Shown: in pieces, positions 1 through 8,837 of the stretch
Numbering within the stretch: the first letter of the stretch is position 1
Layout of the letters: every line of letters starts with the position of its first letter
NCBI RefSeq assembly: GCF_032854445.1
Contig: NC_088300.1
Span: forward strand, 1 to 64,000
Length of the DNA stretch: 64,000 bases
DNA from: Liolophura sinensis
Taxonomy: Eukaryota; Mollusca; Polyplacophora; Chitonida; Chitonidae
Direction of reading: 5' to 3'
Position numbers and translations under genes: made by a program
The notes under the pieces: model-generated
Database searches by the model: none
The model's input: the letters and a program-made list of their open reading frames with translations, nothing else
What the model was told of the DNA's origin: nothing

Positions 1-216
1 GTGTGCGACGTCAACAGGGTCAGTCCATGCGTTGTGACGTCATAAGCAATAAAATACACTTAGGAGAGAAAAGGCAGTTGTTTGGATGGTAATCTTCATT
101 AAAAACGTGTATAATTTCATTACATTTGGCTAAAATTTAGTTTGGAAGCAATAACTTTATTCGAACGAATTTTTGATATCCGAGGACAGGGGTTGCGTTT
201 CTTTTTTGACAGAGTT
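1..216 (-). mobile_element. Terminal fragment of a Tc1-like transposon, cut by the window edge
   Basis: This is the reverse complement, almost base for base, of the left end of the Tc1-like element at 31173-32697. It includes the inverted-repeat tip at 197-216, with a flanking TA at 217-218. The main difference from that copy is a short insertion near base 50. The transposase part would lie before base 1. Near identity between the two copies suggests recent spread of this subfamily. Confidence 0.85.
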
Positions 217-790
217 TAGAAAGGACACACGGACACAAGAACAAATATTTGCGGGAACCCCTGAGAGCAGTAAATAAAAACAGCACTGGACATGAATCAA
301 AGACAGGGGCCGATAATATTCATTTTTCAGGATTTCTATCTCCTTGTGATAAGCGACTTTAAATGAAGAATTTCTTCAGTTACTTGTAATAATCGTTCGA
401 TTGTCATCCTTTCAAATAAAATTATTTTCATTTCGGTGTCTGAAATCGCGTTTGAAAACAAAAGTTTAATGTACAGGCTAGGATCTTACAGGTACTGCAA
501 AATTTTCTCCAACGACACATAATATTAAATACGAAGCAAAACAATGACCATATCTTCATAAATAGTGTTTATATATTGTTGTACCAAAACACCACTGATA
601 TAAAAAGAACAATGATTTCCGCCCAAGTTTTCGAACTCCAGGTAATTAAAAGTACTTGCACTTTATCGTCTTTCAGTTGAGCCTCACATGTGAATCCAAA
701 TAGCGACTCGAGTATCGAGCACTCTTATTTTATAACTAAAGCTTGACCACTACCTGCCACCACTGGAAGGGATGGAAGTGAAATTCCATT
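217..790. other. Non-coding AT-rich DNA
   Basis: I see no ORF of note, no repeat array and no recognisable element between the Tc1-like end and the first SINE. Confidence 0.6.
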
Positions 791-800
791 TTTAAATTTC

Positions 801-1060
801 GTGGCTTAGTTGGTTAGCGCGTTAGCGCAGCGTAATGACCCAGGAGTCTCTCAACAATGCGGTCGCTGTGAGTTCAAGTCCACCTCATGCTGGCTTCCTC
901 TCCGGCCGTAAGTGGGAAGGTCTGTCAGCAACCTGCGGATGGTCGTGGGTCCCCCGGGGTGTGCCCGGTTTCCACCCACCATAATGCTGGCCGCCGTCGT
1001 ATAAGTGAAATATTCTTGGGTACGCCGTAAACACCAATCAAATAAATAAATAAATAAATG
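801..1060 (+). mobile_element. tRNA-derived SINE, full length, with target-site duplication
   Basis: The 5' head looks like a tRNA: a box A-like segment (TGGCTTAGTTGG) and a box B-like segment (AGTTCAAGTCC) sit about 50 bp apart. A conserved body follows, then a tail of (AAAT)n ending in AATAAATAAATG. A 10-bp direct repeat, TTTAAATTTC, flanks it at 791-800 and 1061-1070. This is the reference form for about a dozen copies in the window. Confidence 0.9.
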
Positions 1061-1070
1061 TTTAAATTTC

Positions 1071-2007
1071 TTTTTGACAGGACATAAATGACAGATACAG
1101 ATATACCTTAGCGTTAGTAATGAGTTATAATTTTTAATATATAAGATTAATACTCGTCGATGCCGTCGCGGTCAGTATTAGTAACACATAAAGTACTCAC
1201 TAGTTTTAGATACTCGTGATTAGCACGAAGGCGTAGTCGGCACATTTTGAACACGTGGCAATGACGCCAAGTGTTAACCTGTAACATTCAGCAAGCCTTT
1301 TGACAGCTCCGCTCGAATGATAGAGCTAAAAACAACAAATGGGGTCTCAAAAACAATTTTCGCTCATCAATAAGCTTTTAACGAGATGCGCTTACCAGGA
1401 ATATCTTATTTGTCAAATGAACTACACAATCAATATACGTTATAATTGTTTAAAAAATAAAGAAACAAAATGTCACCAAAAGTCTTACACCTGACTGCCT
1501 TATGCGTCACAGAGATGCCAAAGTCTTACACCTGACTGCCTTATGCGACACAGAGATGCCAAAGTATTACACCTGACTGCTTTATGCGTCAATTTAAACT
1601 CTCATCTGGATTATTTTGCATTATTCATACTACACTAGGTAATTAACTTGAAATATCCAAGATTTGTGCTGAGATGTATGTGTTCAAAGGGATAATTTTA
1701 AATCGGCATTAATTTCACCGGAACGTGTGAAAAAAAGACATTCGTATGATAGCCGTCAACCAAAAGGGACGAAGGTTTTAAACCCGTGTACCCAATCTGA
1801 ACATTACTAGGCAATACTTCATGAAACGTGTGTCGTTCATATCAGTCAAGTTGATCAGAAAATCCACTTAATAAAAATAATAAAATTGTTATGAAATACT
1901 CCATTATGATGGAAAAAAATTTAACGTTATTTTGCAAAAAAAAATGTAAAAAGCGACCTTGTTATAAGGTTTATGTAAAAAAGTTTTCATCTATAAATAT
2001 TAGGACC
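1071..2007. other. Non-coding DNA with a short three-copy tandem repeat
   Basis: The stretch is AT-rich and has no supported gene. Positions 1478-1590 hold three copies of a 41-bp unit containing CTTACACCTGACTGC. Nothing else stands out. Confidence 0.6.
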
Positions 2008-2375
2008 GTGACGTGAGTGCTATCACAACCATCTGCTAAGTGCACACGGTAACAGTGGTGACGTGAGTGCTATAATGACAATTCGCTAAATGCACACGGG
2101 AACAGTTGTGACGTAAGTGCTATCATGACCGTTTGATAAACGCACACGGGAATAGTAGTGACGTGATTGCTATCTTGACCATTCGCTAAGTGCACACGGG
2201 AACAGTGGTGACGTGAGTGCTATCATGACAGTTCGCTAAATGCATACGGGGACAGCGGTGACGTAAGTGCTATCTTGACCATTGGCTACATGCACATGGG
2301 AACAGTGGTGACGTGAGTGCTATCAAGACAGTTCGCTAAATGCATACCGGAACAGTGGTGACGTGAGTGCTATCT
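2008..2375. repeat. 50-bp minisatellite, copy A (about 7.4 units)
   Basis: Units starting with GTGACGTGAGTGCTAT recur exactly every 50 bp (2008, 2058, 2108 and so on to 2358). Each unit carries a TGACGTGA or TGACGTAA octamer. The same array recurs at 3310-3740, inside a larger duplication. Confidence 0.9.
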
Positions 2376-3300
2376 TGTTCTTTCGCACTTATCTTTGAGA
2401 TAACGCGCTGCAGCGAGAGAGGCACGTCAACATAGCCACATACACATATATGCTGCAGTCTTAACATGAGGTGAGAGGACGGCTGTTACACGGATTTTAG
2501 GTCGCAATGGAGTTGTCACATTTCACAGCAGGCATATTTTGGACGGTGCCTGAAGCAGAAACCCAGATCCTATCTGCCAACACCCCTTGTCTAATTTTTG
2601 ATAAATCACTGTATAAAAATTTATTTATTTATTTCTTTGATTGGTGTTTTAGGCCGTACTCAAGAATATTTCGCTTATACGACGGCGGCCAGCATTATGG
2701 TGGGAGGAAACCGGGCAGAGCCCGGGGGAAACCCACGATCATCTGCAGGTTGCTGGAAGACCTCCCCAGCATGAGCTGGACTTGAACTCGCAGCGACTGC
2801 ATTGGTGAGAGACTCCTGGGTCATTACGCTGCGCTAGCGCGCTAACCCACTGAGCCACGGAGGCCTCCTGTATAAAAATGCTTGAATATTTATTTGTATA
2901 TTATTAAACGTCATACGGTACTCAATCATTTTAACTTACATGATAGCAGTCGGTTTTATGGGTGGAAATAACAGCGAAGACCAAACGTAAACTGTAATGC
3001 TGACATTTCTGTCGATGAGTTGTCGGTGGCCTGCTTATCAGATGCTAAGCAGATTCTGCAATGGACTGACGTCATGCTCTCTGCCAAAATGTACACAGCC
3101 AACCCCACTCTTACAACGTATACAGTCCCAGCCCTACAAAGTGCCCAGCCCCACTCCTACAAAGTGTACAGCCCCAGTCTTACAAAGTGCACAACACTAT
3201 TTCTATAACTTGCATAACCCCTTTCCTACGAGGTGTACAATCCCACTCCTACAAGGTGTATAACCTTCTCCTACAAGGTGTACAACCCCACTCTTACATC
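2376..3300. repeat. Segmental tandem duplication, copy A
   Basis: The stretch after the 50-bp array (2376-2620 plus 2880-2935) aligns closely with 3722-4022. It is followed by a 22-23 bp array (TACAAGGTGTACAGCCCCAC-like) at about 3090-3300, which matches the array at 4025-4185. Copy A differs by a SINE insertion at 2621-2867 and by about 150 bp of extra sequence at 2936-3088. Short ORFs here are not conserved between the copies and are not called as genes. Confidence 0.8.
2621..2867 (-). mobile_element. tRNA-derived SINE inserted into duplication copy A
   Basis: The same family as 801-1060 in reverse orientation: T-rich tail first, tRNA-like head last. It is flanked by the 12-bp duplication CTGTATAAAAAT at 2609-2620 and 2868-2879. 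Copy B has the single uninterrupted site at about 3963-3974 (CTGCATAAAAAT), so the precise empty site is visible in this window. Confidence 0.93.
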
Positions 3301-3309
3301 ATGCTATGA

Positions 3310-4190
3310 CAAAAATTTGCTAAATGCACACGGCAACAGTGGTGAGTGAGCGCTATCATGACCACTCGCTAAATTTACACGGTAACAGTGGTGACGTGAG
3401 TGCTATGTTGACCATTGGCTAAGTGCACACTGGGGCAGTGGTGACGTGAGTGCTATCATGACCATTTGCTAAATGCACACTGCGACAGTGGTGACGTGAG
3501 TGCTATCACGACCATTGGCTACGTTAGTGCTATCTTGACCATTTCTTTAGTGCACACGGGGACAGTGGTGACGTGAGTGCTATATTAACCATTTGCTACA
3601 TTCAAACGGGAACAGTGGTGACGTGAGTGCTATCATGACCATTGGCTAAATGCACACGGGAACAGTGGGGACGTGAGTGATATCTTGACCACTCGCTAAA
3701 TACACACGGCAACAGTGGTGATCTGAGTGCTATCGGGACCTTTCGCACTTATCTTTGAGATCGCACATTGTATAGAGAGTGGCAAAATAGCCACATACAA
3801 ACATGTACTGCAGTCTTGACATGAGGTGAGAGGGCGGCTGTTACACGGACTTCAGGCCGCAGTAAAGTTGTCACATTTCACAGCAGCCATATTTTGGGCG
3901 GTGTTTGAAGCAGAAAACCAGATCCTATCTATCAGCACCCCTGGTCTAATTTTTGACAAATCACTGCATAAAAATGCTTGTATATTTATTTGTATATTGT
4001 TAAACGTCAAACGGTACTCAAATGCCACAACATGTAGACAGCAACCCCAATCTTACAAGGTGTACAGCCGTACTCCTAAAGGTGTCCAGCCCCAGTCCAA
4101 CAAGGTGTGCAACCTCATTCTTATAAAGTGTACAGCCCCACTCTTACAAGGTGTACACTCTCACTGTTACGAAGTGTAGTCTTACCCTAG
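3310..4190. repeat. Segmental tandem duplication, copy B
   Basis: It begins with about nine degenerate units of the 50-bp minisatellite (to about 3740), continues with unique sequence matching 2376-2935 but lacking the SINE, and ends with the 22-23 bp array. The same order of parts as copy A shows that the whole block was duplicated. Confidence 0.8.
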
Positions 4191-4451
4191 TCTAACAAAA
4201 TGGACAGCACCATGGTCGGATGGGCCCGGTCCGATCAAACGGCTGGTCACATCAAGCCCTACACTTGATCCAGTTTGGCATTCTTTCAAGTACTGTGATG
4301 TAAAGTTGGGTTAACACCAGATGCTCTTGTTCGGGGTCAGTGTAGAAGACGGTGGCTCATGGGTCAGTCGAGTAGATTGGGTTTAATCTTGTTGGTGTAA
4401 CTCAATTTGTTCGAGTATACCTTGCACGGATTCCCTGTTTCTGTTCTCTGC
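4191..4451. other. Non-coding junction before the Polinton
   Basis: No gene or repeat is seen. The last six bases, CTCTGC (4446-4451), do not match those after the right end (CGCCAA, 18323-18328), so no target-site duplication can be shown. Confidence 0.5.
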
Positions 4452-4714
4452 AGTAGTATACACACTATAGGTTCTGGCACACCCTCCCCTTGGGGCCCTC
4501 CCCATAACAAATAGAGGCCCCCAACCCCCATTCCCTGAACACCCTCCCCCTGGCAAATAGGGGCTCCCAGCCCCATCTCGAGGCGTATACACACTATAGG
4601 TTCTGATGCACCCTCCCCTTGGGGCCCTCCCCAGAACAAATAAAGCCCCCCCCCCCTTGGGCGCCTCCCCAGCCAAGGCGTACACGCTAGCCTACACACA
4701 CATTGATATGAGGC
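4452..4714 (+). repeat. Polinton left terminal inverted repeat
   Basis: It matches the reverse complement of 18166-18322. Shared blocks include AGTAGTATAC, TATAGGTTCTGG, GGCCCTCCCCATAACAAATA, CCCCAGCCAAGGC and CACATTGATATGAGGC. It is longer than the right copy because a segment of about 125 bp (starting GTATACACACTATAGGTTCT) occurs twice, near 4456 and 4582. A related C-rich motif recurs at 5428-5449. Confidence 0.85.
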
Positions 4715-5449
4715 GACCTAGTTGGCATTTAACAGATAAGGCGTATAGCCTATATGAAGGCCGGATGTGTTGCACAACAGGGGTGATTCAGCTGATATTC
4801 TCCCCAGGATAGGGCTTAAACTACGGGTTTTTATGAAAAATAAATGTGACAGTCTTTTTCAGCGTGTGTTGTTTGATAAGATCCAGTATTTTAAGGAGGA
4901 TAGGAGATATTGTGTTTATGCGGAAAAGTCCTTCCAATTTAGCCCATGTTTCGTGGGTCTGGGACATAGCTCAATCGGCTGACAGAGGTGGGAAAGGCGC
5001 TGTATGTAAGGGGTGTATTCTTATACTGCGTATATAAGGGGATGTTTGCTAGCTTAAATCCGGATTTGGTCTCCTGTATATGTAGTATATGAATACATTA
5101 CCTGCATATGGCGCCGGGCTCTACGCACTTCTAAGGAATCTCTGCAACTTTCGACAGTTTCGGAGGCAGAGAGACCTTACCAAGGGGTGTTGTAGATGGT
5201 CCAATGGTGGTGGGATGTGTCCGCACCAATTAACCCCCCTAACGGCGGGTCGCTAGCGCAAAAAATCCGGAGCCCGCCGTTAGGGTGGTGATTAACAGGT
5301 TGAGCTATAAACCAGGCCTTTTGCTTTTTTGGACCATGGCTTCGAGCCCCACACTGGGCAGATTTTGTTTTACCCCCGGGACCCTCGAGACATAGCAGGG
5401 GGTTTGCCCTGGTTCCAAACAAGTTCCCCCTGGGCACCTCCCCAGAACA
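4715..5449. other. Polinton left subterminal non-coding region
   Basis: No convincing coding region. It holds a perfect 10-bp inverted repeat (listed separately) and two tRNA-promoter-like fragments: TAGCTCAATCGG near 4968 and GGCTTCGAGCCCC near 5338. These are too far apart for one tRNA gene. In other Polintons this area holds the leader or terminator sequences of the outermost gene. Confidence 0.5.
5240..5282. terminator. Perfect 10-bp stem-loop between left TIR and first gene
   Basis: Arms TAACGGCGGG (5240-5249) and CCCGCCGTTA (5273-5282) pair perfectly around a 23-base loop. It lies about 170 bp past the stop codon of the 5450-6148 gene in the direction of its transcription, so it could shape the 3' end of that transcript. 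It could equally serve replication or packaging. The function is inferred only from position. Confidence 0.35.
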
Positions 5450-6148
5450 TCATTCGGAAAGAGCGTTTTTCAGCTCTTGCCGAGCTAGTTTTCGGCCGCG
5501 ATCTATAAGCTGATTTTTCGTGCTTTCATCGATCTCTACGGCGTTGAATACCTTGCGAGACTTGGCGTGTATCTCCTGCTTCAGATTAGAGTAGTTCTTG
5601 AGCTCCTGAACGATTTGCTTGAACTCTACGTCTAAAATAACACCATCAGATAATGCCGTAGATACCTGCGCACGGATGCTGTTAAGTTTGGCCTCGGCCA
5701 ACAGCCGTATATCGCTATGTTTCTTGGCCTTTGCGTGAAGTCGGCGGCTAACCAATTTTCCGGCGACATTTAAGACACCGCAAGCTAGGGCCGCAGCTTC
5801 CATGGCAAAGACAGCAGGGGTTGCAATTATCGTTGTGAGTAGCCCCACGCCAGCAACCCCTAGGCCCAAACCAGCCGTGAGCATGGCTTAATCAAGGGCC
5901 TCGGTGGCCAAGACACCACGCCGGTACTTTTTGTACAAGGCCCGGCGGAGATCTCGCTCAGATTCAAGCTGCCTCTGTATTTCGCTGATATACTGCAGGC
6001 GATGGGCGTGCGCCACGCCCATCGCCTGCGCGATCGGGGCCAAGGGGTTTTCAACCATAATCGTCGGCGCGGTCGGGGCCAAGGCGTGGTCATCCGTAAT
6101 CGTCAGCAAGGAGTCTTCATCCGTGATCGTCGGGTACAGTCGCCCCAT
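5450..6148 (-). pseudogene. Polinton accessory membrane protein, split by one in-frame stop
   Basis: Two ORFs in the same frame are separated by TAA at 5888-5890 and two codons. I read them as one former gene of about 232 codons. The upstream half (ATG at 6146-6148, beginning MGRLYPTITDEDS) ends in a charged helical stretch rich in E, R and K. The downstream half begins with a glycine/alanine-rich hydrophobic segment (GLGLGVAGVGLLTTIIATPAV), a likely membrane helix or pair, followed by a long charged helix (SRRLHAKAKKHSDIRLLAEA) to the C-terminus. An alternative is two genuine adjacent genes, the second starting at 5884, but same-frame adjacency makes a nonsense mutation more likely. I do not know the function. 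A small membrane-associated virion or lysis-type protein would fit the composition. Confidence 0.7.
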
Positions 6149-6158
6149 ATTGTCCGTC

Positions 6159-6860
6159 CTACGAATCAATAACGTCGGTTAGCTGTAAATTGTCATCGGG
6201 GCCACTAACACGAAAGCCGCGAAGTCTTATACCGGACTCTAAATAGATTTCATTGAGATTGAAAACGCCCCCTGCAAAGACTCGTATATCCTCGAGAGAG
6301 CTCCGGATGACTGGGTCGCCCTGGGCCGGTAATTTGATCACAAGTCTGAGCTCCTTTCCATCGTGCTCTGCAGGCCACTTTAGTTTCAACTCGGTAATCA
6401 TAGAGGAACGGCGCTGAGAGGCCGTGCCAAGTATGATGTTGAAGATAAGTATAGATCCAGGATTTATTCGTACTATGGACATAGACACGGTTTGCGCGTC
6501 AAGACGCACGGTCTCTACACCCGGCGCCGCAGTTAGTGTGAAGTAACCTCCTCCATCCATAGCTATATGACAGGCGCTGGTTGGTACGTACGACACGAAA
6601 GAGGTTCCGGAGTTGAAAACTTTTTTCACATTGACCCCAGTTACCTGGACCGACATCGGGGTAACCTTCACATCTATCAACCAATCTGGGTCGCGAGCTC
6701 TTGTAAGAACAAAGCGGTCTTCAAAGCGAATTAAAAAGAGTTTTTGTTCTTCATTCACCTCAGACGGCGACCTGCGCTCTTGCTCTGCAGAGGATGAGAC
6801 ATCTTCAAGGGAAGCAAACGCGGCAGGTTCTGCTTGACCTTGAAGTTCGAACTCCGACAC
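6159..6860 (-). CDS. Polinton accessory protein of unknown function, start unclear
   Basis: An open frame of 233 codons lying just upstream of the 5450-6148 gene on the same strand (10 bp between its stop and the next ATG). The N-terminal 45 residues are acidic and low-complexity (SSSAEQERRSPSEVNEEQK). The rest is rich in beta-branched residues, with strands such as ILIFNIILGTAS, as expected of a beta-sandwich. There is no in-frame ATG before about residue 68: the frame opens with GTG after a TAA. The true start codon may have been lost or moved by an indel. I do not recognise a family. Position in the structural block suggests a virion component, but that is inference. Confidence 0.6.
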   Translation of the reverse strand: MSEFELQGQAEPAAFASLEDVSSSAEQERRSPSEVNEEQKLFLIRFEDRFVLTRARDPDWLIDVKVTPMSVQVTGVNVKKVFNSGTSFVSYVPTSACHIAMDGGGYFTLTAAPGVETVRLDAQTVSMSIVRINPGSILIFNIILGTASQRRSSMITELKLKWPAEHDGKELRLVIKLPAQGDPVIRSSLEDIRVFAGGVFNLNEIYLESGIRLRGFRVSGPDDNLQLTDVIDS

Positions 6861-6914
6861 ATCTGTCGCTTAAAGACAGGCACGCAGACCTGGGACCGGC
6901 TGCGTCCACCATAC

Positions 6915-7574
6915 TCATTGTATTACTAGGGTAGCACTGAGGTACCCTACATTAATATACTTGGCGTCTTTGTCTAAAAGTGCCACGGTCAAGTGCGTTA
7001 TATAGTCGGCGCGCAAGGTTTTGTACCATGGGTTGGGAAATGAAACCGTCTTCCCGCAGTTAACCCCTTCACCAGTCACGGCGATGGCTTTCAGTAGTGT
7101 GGAACCGCCACCGAAATCTGAGGTTATTCTCACGTTTTCTGAGGCGCTCAGTTCATCTAAATGCACGAAGACTTCTTTGTGTGAGACCAAGTTAGGTAGC
7201 TTTTCACCCTCCACAGTCCCCCCTATGGGAGTCATCCCGTCGGAGAACCCTAAGATGGGGGCAAGCTCTTGGAGTATTATGAAGGTATTTCTAGGGAGGG
7301 TAAGGACAAAGCGGCCCGTGGCTTCATTCAATCCCAGAGAAACCCCATGCGGGCGGAATATGTCCTTGTCCAGCGTACAGACATTGTAGTAGCCCGTCGG
7401 CACTTCAACACGTTTGCCCTCAAGCAAGAAGCCCACTCCGGAGGGGATATTCACCCAGGCCGGGTAGAATGTTATCTCGCGAAGGGCGGTTTTAAGGCGG
7501 CCGTCGAGGTTATTAAGGGCATGAGGCAGCGTGTGCTGTGCCCCATTTAGAATGTCAGTCAGTGTGATGAACAT
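6915..7574 (-). CDS. Candidate Polinton minor capsid (penton-like) protein
   Basis: An intact frame of about 219 codons from ATG 7572-7574 (MFITLTDIL). The N-terminal third reads like a single jelly-roll capsid protein (LREITFYPAWVNIP, then GYYNVCTLDKDIF), followed by an ILGF motif near the middle and VFVHLDELSASENVR, then more strand-rich sequence. That order (GYY near the first third, ILGF, then a VxxD-type strand) resembles the minor capsid proteins of Polintons and related viruses, which form the five-fold vertices. The assignment rests on pattern and gene context, not on alignment. It is the only gene over 200 codons in the element without an internal break. Its start codon lies 10 bp from the divergent start at 7585. 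Confidence 0.5.
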   Translation of the reverse strand: MFITLTDILNGAQHTLPHALNNLDGRLKTALREITFYPAWVNIPSGVGFLLEGKRVEVPTGYYNVCTLDKDIFRPHGVSLGLNEATGRFVLTLPRNTFIILQELAPILGFSDGMTPIGGTVEGEKLPNLVSHKEVFVHLDELSASENVRITSDFGGGSTLLKAIAVTGEGVNCGKTVSFPNPWYKTLRADYITHLTVALLDKDAKYINVGYLSATLVIQ

Positions 7575-7584
7575 CTTAGCCACG

Positions 7585-8837
7585 ATGAACAGCGATGCCT
7601 ACTGGTTCAATAGAGAGGCCACTTACAAGGCCGGGGCATTTCATAGTATCCAAACCCACGCAGAGCAGCTCACGGTTTTTGACATCTACATCGATGAAAA
7701 GAAGGCCTTTCCAGTCCAGTTCACAGATGTGTTGGCAAGTACAGGCTGCCAAAGATAACCAGCAACCAGACATTGTTCGGGCCTGGAACACGAATCCTAT
7801 GCAATTCTGGCAGAACCAAGTGAGCAACCACGGGCTGTGGCGTCTCTGCAAAAGACCATCTTCTCGCCCCCGACCAACGAATAAGGGCCCTGTACACGTT
7901 CCATGTGCACTACCAAGTTAGGCGGATCTTGGAAGAGATCCAGGCCCCCCTGCCGCAAGACAGAGCGTGGGCGACATTCAAAAACCCCTACGAGGAGAGA
8001 GCCTATGAGAGGATTTGTAGGGAGTTCCGCGTAGATGCGCACACAGACTGGAGGCGCAGGGGGGTGAATCACGACCTAGGAGTGGCATATTACTATGTCA
8101 CGAGAACGCGCTACAGACCCATTGGCGATGGGACCTTCGATCCGAGCAGGATGTCGTTCTCTAGAAAGCCTACAGCGCTCCACGTCGACTACATCGAGCA
8201 GGACGCCAAGGAGGCATGGGCGTCGTTCATTGTCGACACATCCCAAGGATTCACGCAGCCGGGCGTAGAGCGCCTAAACGATTCCATCCGGACATACGTG
8301 TGGGCTATTCTAGGCTCCCAAGCGCAAACAAGGGCGCGTATTCTAGGCATGGCCACAGCCTTCGACGCGAAAAAACAGTTTGCCGCGAACGCTGAAGACG
8401 CTATTTCCTCTCCGATCGACCTTCCGTCTGCTATCAAATGCTACCAGGACGTGCTACAGTATGCCGGGAGCGCTGCAGACTTTGTGTATGGCATAGGCCT
8501 ATATATGGCCCCCAGCGACATGCTTCTGCAGATCGGCCATGTGGCGAACTACAACAACAAAATCGTCGTGGCCACAGAGGACCAGAAGCTAGGCGCCAGT
8601 GAGGGTGTGAACGCTAAAGTGCCGCCCACTTTGCACAAGCGCGCACCTTCCCACGGGATTGTTGAGCCACAAGAAAGCGTCCCACCACCCACCGCGCGCG
8701 TTCAGCATGTTGCTCCGCGCCGCAAAGCGGCTGAAGAACCCCTATTTCCAAACCAAAAGAATCACGATGCGGAGAAGACAGCCATCGTCGTCGCTGGGAT
8801 TGATATTGGCTTACTGCTGCTGTGGACTATGCGTTAA
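7585..8837 (+). pseudogene. Polinton ORF of about 415 codons with C-terminal membrane helix, frameshifted
   Basis: The frame starts at ATG 7585 (MNSDAYWFNREATYKAG), runs to about 7745, then must change frame near 7745, 7838 and 7883 before a long open stretch from about 7884 to 8837. The long part contains HYQVRRILEE, a charged region (YEERAYERICREF) and an alanine-rich helical middle. A basic, proline-rich segment follows, and a short hydrophobic C-terminus (IVVAGIDIGLLLLW) suggests a tail anchor. Three shifts within 150 bp show decay. Function unknown. The conserved position between capsid-type genes suggests a virion or assembly role. Its last 27 bp overlap the 3' end of the convergent gene 8811-10118. 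Confidence 0.65.

Noticed and set aside
801-880. tRNA gene
   Set aside because: The tRNA-like head is part of a dispersed SINE with body, tail and target duplication. The same applies to the other SINE heads.
2507-4179. Small ORFs in the segmental duplication (92 and 117 codons)
   Set aside because: The frames are not maintained between the two copies, and one reads through a SINE.
4960-5360. tRNA gene in the Polinton left region
   Set aside because: A box A-like and a box B-like motif are present but about 370 bp apart, and no cloverleaf can be drawn between them.
8189-8437. ORFs antisense to the 7585-8837 gene and similar antisense frames over PolB and integrase
   Set aside because: They are shadows of the real coding frames, with unlikely composition and no start context.
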